Shown here one piece after another: positions 9,459-17,768 of a stretch of DNA of 20,735 nucleotides. The stretch spans positions 1 through 20,735 of the forward strand of contig CAZYFI010000021.1 in assembly GCA_964646985.1 (NCBI GenBank), given 5' to 3'. The translations under genes were made by a program, and so were the position numbers. Under the pieces are notes generated by a model that saw nothing but the letters and a program-made list of their open reading frames with translations, was not told where the DNA came from and did no database searches. Each line of letters opens with the position of its first letter. Position 1 is the first letter of the stretch. This DNA is from UBA2253 sp964646985. GTDB lineage: Bacteria > Bacillota_I > Bacilli_A > ML615J-28 > CAG-698.

Positions 9459-9463
9459 CCTCC
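9459..9463 (-). promoter_or_regulatory. Ribosome binding site that decides the DUF624 start
   Basis: On the minus strand GGAGG stands five bases before the ATG at 9453. The upstream in-frame ATG (9465-9463) partly overlaps this site and has no comparable site of its own, so the shorter protein is preferred. Confidence 0.75.
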
Positions 9464-9473
9464 ATGATTAACG

Positions 9474-9501
9474 ATAAGTCGAGGATTGCTCCTCGACTTA
9501 T
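9474..9501 (-). other. Intergenic 12-bp perfect hairpin between lipoprotein and importer genes
   Basis: Twelve complementary base pairs (9474-9485 with 9490-9501) close a four-base loop. On the minus strand the stem reads ATAAGTCGAGGA, then GCAA, then TCCTCGACTTAT. It lies 23 bases after the lipoprotein stop codon. The base run after the stem in the direction of transcription is CGTTAATC, without a U-tract, so it is not a good intrinsic terminator. A transcript-stabilising or processing element that lets the first gene be expressed more than the importer genes is a reasonable inference. Partial termination remains possible. Confidence 0.6.
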
Positions 9502-9524
9502 TCACTTAATCAACTATCTGAACA

Positions 9525-10524
9525 CTAGAAAGTAACGACTACTTTCTTAATTACAAATGTAACAGTAGATGGATTCATAAATTGGTCAATTGTCTTACGC
9601 CAAATTTCACCACTGGCAACCGTCGTATCCCAAGATCCCATGTAATGATATGCTAAGAAATCTCTAGGATTTAAACTAGCTCCTGCTTGTTTAGAGGTTG
9701 TATTATTCGAGAGAATAATATAATCACCTTCTGCAAGAAGTGGTGTTACTTCTTGTACTTTTACTTGACCAGCAGTAATCGCTGCTCNNNNNNNNNNNNN
9801 NNNNNNNNNNNNNNNNNNNNNNNNNNNNNNNNNNNNNNNNNNNNNNNNNNNNNNNNNNNNNNNNNNNNNNNNNNNNNNNNNNNNNNNCGGTAACATTTCG
9901 TTTTACCATCCATTCATCAACAGTCGTATAAGTCACATGTTGACTCTCTAATGTTAATGCCAAGTAATAAGTTACAGGATAGCTTGATAATTTATAAGTT
10001 GCAGTCGATGGATTCATAAATAAATCAATTGTCTTACGCCAAATTTCACCACCGGCAACCGTCGTATCCCATGATCCCATGAAGTGATATGCTAAGAAAT
10101 CACGAGCATTGAGTGTAGCACCAGCTTGTTTGCTTGTTCCTGCAGTTGTAACCAAAATGAAGTCACCTTCCGCAAGAAGTGGTGTTACTTCTTGTACTTT
10201 TACTTGACCAGCAGTAATCGCTGCTCCAGTTAAAGTTGTCCAACCATTGTTTACTGATGGGTCATTGGTTGCTAACCATTGATGATTGTTAATAACCGTT
10301 CTAACAGCTTTAATTTTACCATCAGCACCAAATAACAACATCGTTCCATTCGCAGTAATGACTCCTGTAGGAGTTGCAAATGTAGTAAAGGCATAGGCAT
10401 CTTCAATTAAGAAGATTTCATTTGAACCTGAGAAACCACCATTTGGAACGGTAACATTTCGTTTTACCATCCATTCATCAACAGTCGTATAAGTCACATG
10501 TTGTGTTTCAAGTGTTAGTGTCAA
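9525..10524 (-). repeat. Tandem 561-bp (187-residue) C-terminal repeat of the lipoprotein
   Basis: Copy 1 spans 10524-9964 and copy 2 spans 9963-9525 around the gap. Shared landmarks are HVTYTTVDEWMVKRNVT near the start, AAITAGQVKVQEVTPLLAEGD in the middle, and FLAYH(F/Y)MGSWDTTVA followed by GEIWRKTID near the end. The nucleotide offset is 561 before the gap and 439 after it, as expected if 122 bases are missing from the N run. The outer parts of the two copies differ at several positions, so these are two real copies rather than one assembled twice. Additional full copies inside the gap cannot be excluded. Confidence 0.85.
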
Positions 10525-13500
10525 GTAAGAAGTTGTAGGTTCGCCAAATGGTAATTTATCTGATTTATCAGAGGCAACATACATCTTGTCAACTTCACCA
10601 GGGAATGCTTTTACTTGCACATCTTTTGTAGAAGAACCAAAGAAGTCTTTTAAGTCAAAACTATTTGTTTCTGATGTTCCAACAGAGACATCATTGACAA
10701 AAATTTCATAACTAATAGCCTTATCAACTACATTCCATGAAAGAACTGTATCTGTGACTTTTAGATTTTCTGGTTTTGTTAATTCAATAAATTGAACTGT
10801 AACAGCATCAGAAAGAACAGAAGTTGCTGCCTTTGTTGCATCAGCAGTAATCGCTCTAACTTGGATATTATGAACTTGATCATCTAAATTTAACAAACGT
10901 AAATCATAGTTATAAGTTGTTGTATCCGGAACCAAAGCTCCAGCTCCAACTGCTTTTAATACGCCGTCAACATAAACATCATAACTTCCAGCATTAGTTA
11001 CTTGTTCCCATGACAATACATTTTCTGTAATTGAGACAACAGGACGAACTATTTTCGCTGGTTTTGCTGTTACTGTTGATACAAATTGAACTTTCAAAGT
11101 CATTGCTGCAAAATAAGCGGCATTGTAATTTGCAGTATCAAAGCCATGAGTTGTTGGGCTTGGATATCCCGCAGGTTGTTCTGCCAATGTGCCATCAACG
11201 ATGATTCCAGAACCAGTATAAGCGTTATTCCAAACCAATTGAATGCCATAATTTCTAACTGCTGTATTAGCAGTTCCAGGAAGAATATAGAATGCTCCTC
11301 CATCAGGAACAACACTTAGGATATCAGCAAGTGGCCCGTGTGCAACCGTATTCGCGGCATGTGGAATCACCAAATCCCAAGTTAGGTTAGCTTGACCAGC
11401 TGCTGTTTTATCTGCTTCATTTTTCGCAATAGCAGCTGCATTACCATAAATGACGGTCCCGTCAACGTGAACTTCTGCTGCAGTATCTGTTGTCATAACA
11501 CGTGCTTGTACAAATTTTCCTGTAGCATCAACAACAATGATGACACCATCACGGAACCAAGGTACTCCTTTATTCGGACTCAATGTTGTAAAAGAACTAA
11601 CAACATCAGCATTTTGTGCCAAAACTGCATATTCAGATTTGGTATAGTAGTATGCTTTTCCTGTATCTAAGCGGAAACCAGCACCACCACCAGAAGAAGA
11701 GAACACCAAGGAAGCCTTGCTGTTTTCTACAACAAAGATATTAGTAGGCGTGTTATTTATAGAAATACTTGGTGCTACATCATTTACGATTAGTGTAGAC
11801 ACTTCTTTTACTTCTTTGATAATCATTTCGATAGAAACTTTTCCATTTTTAGGAGCGGCTTCTGTCAATACACCACTTTGATAATCAAAATCATAATAAG
11901 CTTTTAATGCTTTTGTTAATACAGCGCTATTTGCTCCTTCAGGGTAAACAACAACATATCCACCGGTAGGAACCAAGTCTTTTAATCCGGCAAACATATC
12001 TGCTGCAGTCCAACCTAATTCGGTCGTTTTGGCTGTTCCAGTTGCATCTAATTCAAACGCTATGCCATTGACAATGCGAATTAATTGAATGCGATAGAAT
12101 GGATCAACGACAACCACAACACCTTTTTCAAGCGCTGGTAATGTTGTTAATCCTTTGAATACTTGACTTGTATAAATAATTCCTTTTTCAGTTTGTGTCA
12201 TTGAACCAAAGTTATCAAGATTTGGATTCATATCCAAACGTTGTTGAATTCCCATTGCTTCAGAGAACACGGAATCCGTTGCTCCATATAAGTCAATATA
12301 ATCAGGAGTTGTTGCTTTGATTTGAATCAGCTTATAAGCAGTATCAGTATGGCCGTTTGCAGTAACTTGATACTGAACAACAAAATGATAATCATTATTA
12401 GCATCTACCATCACTTGTTCTAAAGTGACTTCGTGTTCTGCCATTTTCCAAAGTTCAGCATCATCAATGAATTGAGCCCAACGTGAATCATTGATTGGAA
12501 GAGATGGTGCTAAACCATAAGCTTGTTCTGATGTTTGATAACGGAATAATTTATACGTAACATTGGCGGTAATATCTGTGCCTTTTCCGTCATTCGCAGT
12601 GACACCTTTTAATGGATTAAATAGATTGCTTTCATTGTATTCATCTAAATAAACAGTTTCTGTGTATCTTTCTTTCCAAATGCCAGTTGATGTTACATAA
12701 CGAACACTAGGAATAGAAATGATAGGGAATGGATTTAGAGAATCAAATGTTTTACGAACTGCTTGATCTGATAAATCAGAATCTAAAATTTTCAAAGATC
12801 GTCCAATGGCATAATCCATTACGTCATCTCCATTTTCATCGCTTGACATAATGTAATTTGCACCCATTGATCGTGGCATTGTTGGTGTGTTTGCAGCAAG
12901 AACAACGTTGCCTTCGGTATCTTCTTCAATGGTTGACCAATTGATAAAGATAAAGACATGTCCATTTTCAGGCACCCATTTGTTAATGTTTGCCATCATC
13001 ATGCCCATTTCGGCAGAACTGTATTTCGCATTCGACATTCCTACGATGGTTCCACCAACGTCTTCTGTCCAAGTACGAATCGTTCCTGTTGACCAATCAA
13101 CAGATTTGTCTGAAACTAAATTGCCTTGTTCATCGTGGTATGCTTCTCCACTATTCCAATGGCGAACATAAACGATTTTATCCTCAGAATCAGTAGCCGC
13201 TATGATACTCCAACCTACACCTGCACCCAAGCGTTCAGGAGCATACTCAATAATCCACTCTAAATATTCTTTAGAAAGAACATTTACATAATGACCATCA
13301 TATGCGGAATTAAAGCCTGTTGCTGTATTGCTATTCATAATTTGTGGGTTGTAAAGAGCTTGATAGCGAATAATATCGCCTTCAAATGAAGTCATTTCTG
13401 CACGAGAGTAACCTTGCTCAACGATAATGGTTCGATTAAATGGAACACCACTATTTCCTGAAGAGTCAGAAACGGTAATCTCAACAGTATAAGTTCCGGG

Positions 13501-14241
13501 TGCTTCTTTGTTATAATCTTTCAAGTTTGAAACTGTGAAAATAACATTAACTCCATCTTTATCGTCAACACCAGCTAGTCCTTTGGTAAGGTCAACTGTC
13601 TCACCTGCTAAGTGAGTAATTGGTAATACAGCACCCGTCACCATAGGTGGTAAAATATCATCTTTTACAGTTACCGTAATGGTACCTGTTGAAAATTTTC
13701 CACTCTTGTCGGTAGCTTTTACTGTGATTACATAAGTACCGGGAACGCTCTTATCATAACCATTGAAATTTGAAATTGTAATAACAATGTCAGCTGGTAC
13801 ATCAATGTTGTCTGTCGCTGAAACATCTGCTAATAAATTCACCGTTACATTGGTTTGATGTGTAATCGCTGGTTTCCCGATTACAAGTGTTGGTGCTACA
13901 TCATCTACAATTGGGGCTTCTTCTACAACAACAGCAATTGTTGCCGTATTAAAGTTACCTGCTTTATCAGTTGCTTTGATTGTGACTGTATAACTCCCAA
14001 CTTTTGTTTTGTCATATCCACCTAAATCGGATATTTCAATCGTAATGTCGGAAGCAACTGATACATTATCAGTAGCGGTAATGTTTTCTAGTAGATTAAC
14101 CTCTTGGTTCACAACGTGGGTAATCGTTGGATTAGTAATGACTAATTCTGGTTTTTCTGTATCCTTGGCTTTACAACCAGAAACAAGAAAAATCACAACG
14201 ACTAAACACAGGAAAAATAGAAATTTTTTCATGTTTGACAT
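9525..14241 (-). CDS. Very large multidomain surface lipoprotein, interrupted by an assembly gap
   Basis: The lipoprotein signal is clear: MKKF, a hydrophobic core, and the lipobox LVSGC (Cys23). AAAGGAGG stands six bases before the ATG at 14241. Domains in order: three Ig-like repeats (about 28-108, 114-193 and 197-274), each ending in a G-x-Y-x-V-x-(I/V)-x-(A/V)-(T/S)-D strand as in DUF5011-type bacterial Ig domains; a large unrecognised region (275-1058) with diverged repeats; two FN3-like domains (about 1060-1152 and 1153-1215); and two tandem C-terminal units of 187 residues beginning near 1240 and 1427. The gap lies in the second unit. A fill of 222 bases would restore the reading frame to the TAG at 9525 and give about 1,612 residues, so this is not a pseudogene. 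It ends without a sorting signal. As first gene after the promoter and directly before a sugar importer, it is probably a surface adhesin or glycan-binding protein. Confidence 0.82.
9788..9887. other. Scaffold gap of exactly 100 N
   Basis: A run of exactly 100 N, the conventional placeholder for a gap of unknown size, inside the last repeat of the lipoprotein gene. The 55 bases on each side (9733-9787 and 9888-9942) are identical to the other repeat copy and diverge at the very next base. Aligned to the first copy, the missing segment corresponds to 10227-10448, that is 222 bases. Confidence 0.97.
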
Positions 14242-14247
14242 TAGTTT

Positions 14248-14255
14248 CCTCCTTT
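14248..14255 (-). promoter_or_regulatory. Strong ribosome binding site of the lipoprotein gene
   Basis: AAAGGAGG on the minus strand, six bases before the ATG at 14241. It favours this start over an in-frame ATG three codons later. Confidence 0.85.
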
Positions 14256-14271
14256 GTCTAATGATACCTCT

Positions 14272-14300
14272 ATTATATATGCATTTACTTGTCTAGTCAA
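14272..14300 (-). promoter_or_regulatory. Sigma-A-type promoter of the lipoprotein/importer operon
   Basis: On the minus strand a -35 box TTGACT (14300-14295) and a perfect -10 box TATAAT (14277-14272) are spaced by exactly 17 bases. Transcription should start near 14265, leaving a leader of about 24 bases before the ATG. It lies in the 88-base space between the second DUF4127 gene and the lipoprotein gene, which is the largest gene-free stretch I find in the window. No terminator is visible upstream, so read-through from block 1 is also possible. Confidence 0.85.
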
Positions 14301-14301
14301 G
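14288..14301. promoter_or_regulatory. Inverted repeat over the -35 box, GntR/HutC-like operator candidate
   Basis: CTTGTCTAGTCAAG on the plus strand is a 14-base inverted repeat with one mismatched pair and CTAG at its centre. The form resembles operators of GntR-family (HutC/TreR subgroup) sugar regulators, whose core is often GTCTAGAC. It covers the whole -35 box, so a bound protein would block the promoter. No regulator gene is in the window; the assignment to a family is inference. Confidence 0.5.
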
Positions 14302-14308
14302 ATAAGTT

Positions 14309-14322
14309 TGTAAAGGTTTACA
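14309..14322. promoter_or_regulatory. Inverted repeat upstream of -35, cre/LacI-family-like operator candidate
   Basis: TGTAAAGGTTTACA on the plus strand has perfect six-base arms around GG. It matches the CcpA catabolite-response (cre) or LacI-family operator pattern TGTAAACGTTTACA except at one central base. It is centred about 50 bases upstream of the predicted transcription start, 8 bases beyond the -35 box. The non-CG centre lowers confidence. Confidence 0.42.
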
Positions 14323-14329
14323 CATATTT

Positions 14330-15844
14330 TTATTTGTCTTTAAAAATCGCTTCTAAATGAATTTCATACATTCTTTTCCAAGGCATTTCTACCTTAAGGA
14401 TTGTTGCATGTTTTCCAACTTCTGGCATTTTTAACGCGATGAATTCTTCTAATAACTGTTTGGCTATTTTTGCAATCTCTCCATCTTTTTCGCCAACAGA
14501 GAAGTAGCTTAAATGTGGATATTTCGGTAAAATTTCATACATGATTTTTTGTCTCACATAACCACAATATCCTATATCTTCAATATATCGACTCATTAAA
14601 AAATCGAGATGTTTTTTTGTTTTTCCGTTAATCAAATAAGAAAAACCCATAGCAATGGCTGAACCAATGGCATTCGATGCGGTATTCCATCCGCCAAAAC
14701 CGGCAACATCAAACACCATCGATGAAGCAGACAAAAGTTCATATATTTCTAGATCACTTCCATTACCGTAAGTAATATCCCCAATAATAATTGCTTTTTG
14801 TTGCGTGAAGGCATACTTTAAAAAGGCAATCGATTCTACCGTATTTCTTAATACTTCTAATCCGATTTCTGGTTTTTTCTGATCAAATGAAGAACGCATA
14901 AAATCACTAGGAGCATTTATATAAACAACAGCCGTTGCTTGTGTTAAGCTATCCACCACTACTCCACCACAGGCAAGAACATGATATTTCACCATAGTGT
15001 CTAAATAGCGATCCTCAATGGAAGGAATGATTTTTGCACAAGTGACACTTGGATATTTAATCAATACTTTTGGTGTGATGTTGGCAATTTTACATGCCAT
15101 TCTGCTCATTAATACCATACCTGCCTCATCGGCACCAGGATACATATATACTTTATCCATCAGCTTTTTATCTTTGATTGCTTGTCGAATTTGTATTTGA
15201 TCTTTGGCTGTCCAACCAAATTTTGAAGAATCATCTTGAGGAAATGTGAAAAAAGAAATGACATTTTGTTCAACAAGATCCAAAGCTTTGATGTTCATTT
15301 GTACATTGACAAACCGACGATTGCGAAAATCAGATAACACTTCTTCTGGTATAAGAAGACTGTCAAGTTTTTCTTGTTCTTCTTGTTTCATTATCTGTAA
15401 TTCTTTTAAGTGATGATAATATCCATAATGATGAATATTTTTTCCATATTCTAAAAAATAGTCAGGTTCTTCATCGGCAGAATTGTATTGAGGACAACGC
15501 ATGATTAATTGAAATCCATATATGTTTATGTTGGGATTGTTTTTCTTAATTTTTTTTAAGATATTTAAACGTTCTTCTAAATCCGAAAATAAATGATGAT
15601 GCAATCTTGATGGAACAATCCCTCCATAAATAAGCATATCCAAGGAAACAACCAAACCATAAGCTTCTTTGGTAGCATGCAATAACCAATCATTTAAAGC
15701 AGAAATATTGGCTGGAGTTTTTTTATACCCCAAAAGTTCTAAAGGCGGATTAATAACTTCAATCTGATTCTGCGAAAACGTTTGAACAGGAAATAATAAG
15801 TTACATGGTCGTTCATCGAGCGGAACATAAATAATTTTATTCAT
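14330..15844 (-). CDS. DUF4127 family protein, paralogue 1
   Basis: 504 residues, the normal length for DUF4127, with no signal peptide or membrane helix, so cytosolic. Family motifs are intact: VPLDERPCN (7-15), SLDMLIYGGIVPSRLH (67-82), MRCPQ followed by EEPDY, PQDDSS (202-207), YPGADE (235-240), GDITYGNGSD (355-364), GGWNTASNAIG (384-394), IGYCGYVR and PWKRMYE near the end. The many conserved Asp, Asn and Glu residues suggest an enzyme, but I know of no established reaction. AAGGAG stands five bases before the ATG. The start overlaps the end of the phosphodiester glycosidase gene by 8 bases. It is the last gene of block 1. It is clearly homologous to the gene at 17758-19275. Confidence 0.88.
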   Translation of the reverse strand: MNKIIYVPLDERPCNLLFPVQTFSQNQIEVINPPLELLGYKKTPANISALNDWLLHATKEAYGLVVSLDMLIYGGIVPSRLHHHLFSDLEERLNILKKIKKNNPNINIYGFQLIMRCPQYNSADEEPDYFLEYGKNIHHYGYYHHLKELQIMKQEEQEKLDSLLIPEEVLSDFRNRRFVNVQMNIKALDLVEQNVISFFTFPQDDSSKFGWTAKDQIQIRQAIKDKKLMDKVYMYPGADEAGMVLMSRMACKIANITPKVLIKYPSVTCAKIIPSIEDRYLDTMVKYHVLACGGVVVDSLTQATAVVYINAPSDFMRSSFDQKKPEIGLEVLRNTVESIAFLKYAFTQQKAIIIGDITYGNGSDLEIYELLSASSMVFDVAGFGGWNTASNAIGSAIAMGFSYLINGKTKKHLDFLMSRYIEDIGYCGYVRQKIMYEILPKYPHLSYFSVGEKDGEIAKIAKQLLEEFIALKMPEVGKHATILKVEMPWKRMYEIHLEAIFKDK

Positions 15845-17768
15845 GTTTTCTCCTTAGTAATACCCTCAATAAACCGAATAACCCAAACAATAACCAAGTA
15901 GATTCGTGAGAAAAACAACCGCTTTTTTCGATAATAGGTTCTGGTTCAGGTTCAGGAATTGGTTCTTCAATCTCAATTTCATACACAAAAGGAAACGTCG
16001 TTTCATATGTTTCTATAACGTTATTGATTGTATTGATGCGATAATGATAAACAATGGAGAAATCAAATGTTCTAGAGTTGTTTATATTCATAAAATCAAC
16101 GACATACCCTCGAGAATCTTTGATTGCAATGTATTCTTTACCATCATAAGCAATATAAAGTTTTGCAAGTGTTTTATCGGGATCATCTAAGTTGACAATC
16201 GCATAAAATCCATTGATTGTCTCATCTAAAACAAAAGTCATCTGAAAGTTGTTTGGCTTTTGTTTTACAATTTGTTCAACAAATCCATAGTTTTCTAAAT
16301 TGATTCGCTCATTCCAAAAACAACGTTCATATGTCGTTCCACCTTTTTCATATGTTACCACAATGGATAAATAGTTTATTTTCGAATTGATTAGTGAATC
16401 AATAGAAGTGTTGGAAGTAAAGTCGAGAATAACCTCTTGATTCACATATATGTTATGACTGATAATGTTGATTTGGTCGTTTGGTTTAAGTAAATAATTT
16501 AAAGTAAGTGAAGATTCTTGCAAATCCGCAATAGAGGTAGAAACAAAAACATCAGGTTGAACAAGGAGTATCCCATTTGCATTGTTTCGATAGGTTTCAG
16601 ACGGAGAATTTAGCATAATCAATTGATTGTTTTCACGAACAACCAATTGGGTGGACCCTCCTCCATCCAAATTAAAGGCTTGATTACATCCCAAATATTC
16701 CATCACCATTGCTTCTTCACGCAAATCAGCTCCCGCCATTAACGATTGACGTCCATCAATCGTTGCCATAACAAAATCTCCATCGGCGGTAAATCCCACA
16801 GTTGACCTAGGAGCTCTTGCTTTTGCGAAATCAATGTTTTGATCATTGATTTCAGAAAATTCCAAAACGACTCCATCTTTTAACGGTTGACTGCCAACAC
16901 CGATTATATTGTCCAATCCATTGTTCACTTCTTTTAAGTGTTTTTGCACACGAATTGTGGGATTTTTTTCCAACAGCGAACAAACCTCATCATTTAGCGA
17001 AACGATTACCAATTGATTTTCAATGGTAGATGTTGATTGTTGTTCAGAATTTACTTTTCCTTTGAAAAAATAAGAACCATAATTTATCGCATGATGCAGA
17101 TTTTCTATCAAAAAATAACGAGCATTTGCAATTTGATATGGGTATTGACTGTTATAGTAAATCGATGTTTGATTGCTACTTGGGTAAGTATTGATTCCAG
17201 CAATTGCGGTTTCTAAAATCACCCTGCTATTTGTGTCATCATAAATACTCAAAGCATATTTGCTTTCAGCTACATTTGTTTTTGAGCTGATGAAATCAGA
17301 GCTATCATCCAAAAATCCAATCGAAAAATATCTTGGTTGTGTGAAATTAGTTGGTTTAATGACATCTCCTTGTTGTACCAATGCATTGACAGGAGTTTTT
17401 GTTGTGGGATCATAGTAGTCACCATTAATCCCTGCCAAAACAATCCAACCAGGATTGTTTGTTTCAAAATCCCTGGCTAATTCGAGCATATTGGCACCAA
17501 CAATTCCTTTTGGACCAAGTTTGCTATAGGCAATAATTTTTGCATTTCCAGAGGCTTCTTTTTTTACATAACTAATTCTTTGTTTGGAAACTGTTTGAGC
17601 ATCATTTGTTGTCGTTCCAGTAAAACTTTCATAAGAAATGATATTGTCAATCAAACCACTTTTTAATGTCTCTTCTTTTGTCACTTGCATGCTATGGGCG
17701 TTGATGTCCAAAGAAAACATGCAAAGCAAAAAGAAACAGATTAGGGTAGAAAGCCATTTATTTTTCAT
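15837..17768 (-). CDS. Secreted phosphodiester glycosidase (NAGPA domain) with anchored C-terminus
   Basis: 643 residues. A signal peptide (1-24, cleavage near INA) precedes a NAGPA/DUF2233 domain (about 60-405) with the family's landmark motifs: AGINGDYYD (112-120), RAPRSTVGFTADG (318-330) and the glycine-rich NLDGGGST (366-373). Known family members hydrolyse sugar-1-phosphodiesters, such as the GlcNAc-1-phospho cap removed by the mammalian uncovering enzyme. The residues associated with this activity appear present, but the substrate here is unknown. A beta-rich region (405-600) follows. The C-terminus has an EPIPEPEPEP stalk, SGCF at 616-619, a hydrophobic helix (about 623-638) and RRKHE, which together look like a surface-sorting or membrane-anchor signal. 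Its weak ribosome binding site lies within the overlapping end of the upstream DUF4127 gene (11 bases), implying coupled translation. It overlaps the downstream DUF4127 gene by 8. Confidence 0.88.
   Translation of the reverse strand: MKNKWLSTLICFFLLCMFSLDINAHSMQVTKEETLKSGLIDNIISYESFTGTTTNDAQTVSKQRISYVKKEASGNAKIIAYSKLGPKGIVGANMLELARDFETNNPGWIVLAGINGDYYDPTTKTPVNALVQQGDVIKPTNFTQPRYFSIGFLDDSSDFISSKTNVAESKYALSIYDDTNSRVILETAIAGINTYPSSNQTSIYYNSQYPYQIANARYFLIENLHHAINYGSYFFKGKVNSEQQSTSTIENQLVIVSLNDEVCSLLEKNPTIRVQKHLKEVNNGLDNIIGVGSQPLKDGVVLEFSEINDQNIDFAKARAPRSTVGFTADGDFVMATIDGRQSLMAGADLREEAMVMEYLGCNQAFNLDGGGSTQLVVRENNQLIMLNSPSETYRNNANGILLVQPDVFVSTSIADLQESSLTLNYLLKPNDQINIISHNIYVNQEVILDFTSNTSIDSLINSKINYLSIVVTYEKGGTTYERCFWNERINLENYGFVEQIVKQKPNNFQMTFVLDETINGFYAIVNLDDPDKTLAKLYIAYDGKEYIAIKDSRGYVVDFMNINNSRTFDFSIVYHYRINTINNVIETYETTFPFVYEIEIEEPIPEPEPEPIIEKSGCFSHESTWLLFGLFGLLRVLLRRKHE
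15840..15968 (-). other. Segment encoding the stalk-GCF-helix-basic C-terminal signal of the glycosidase
   Basis: Residues 601-643: an acidic/proline stalk, then Ser-Gly-Cys-Phe, about 16 hydrophobic residues and a final Arg-Arg-Lys cluster. The same layout ends the protein at 20243-20719. There is no LPXTG motif, so a classical sortase is not expected. Confidence 0.65.

Noticed and set aside
9474..9501. Intrinsic transcription terminator.
   Set aside because: The stem is strong, but no U-run follows it on the minus strand, nor a T-run in the plus direction.
9724..9787. Frameshifted or truncated lipoprotein (pseudogene).
   Set aside because: The apparent shift arises only at the N run. The sequence on both sides is intact repeat in a frame consistent with a single gene.
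9525..9896. A separate small gene downstream of the lipoprotein gene.
   Set aside because: It is the end of the lipoprotein read in a shifted frame because the 100-N placeholder is not the true gap length; a 222-base fill restores one continuous frame.
11392..14296. Plus-strand open frames of 70-95 codons opposite the lipoprotein gene, including one reaching the promoter region (14009-14296).
   Set aside because: They lie fully or mostly antisense to a well-supported gene, have no good ribosome binding sites or recognisable motifs, and are rich in residues expected from antisense reading.
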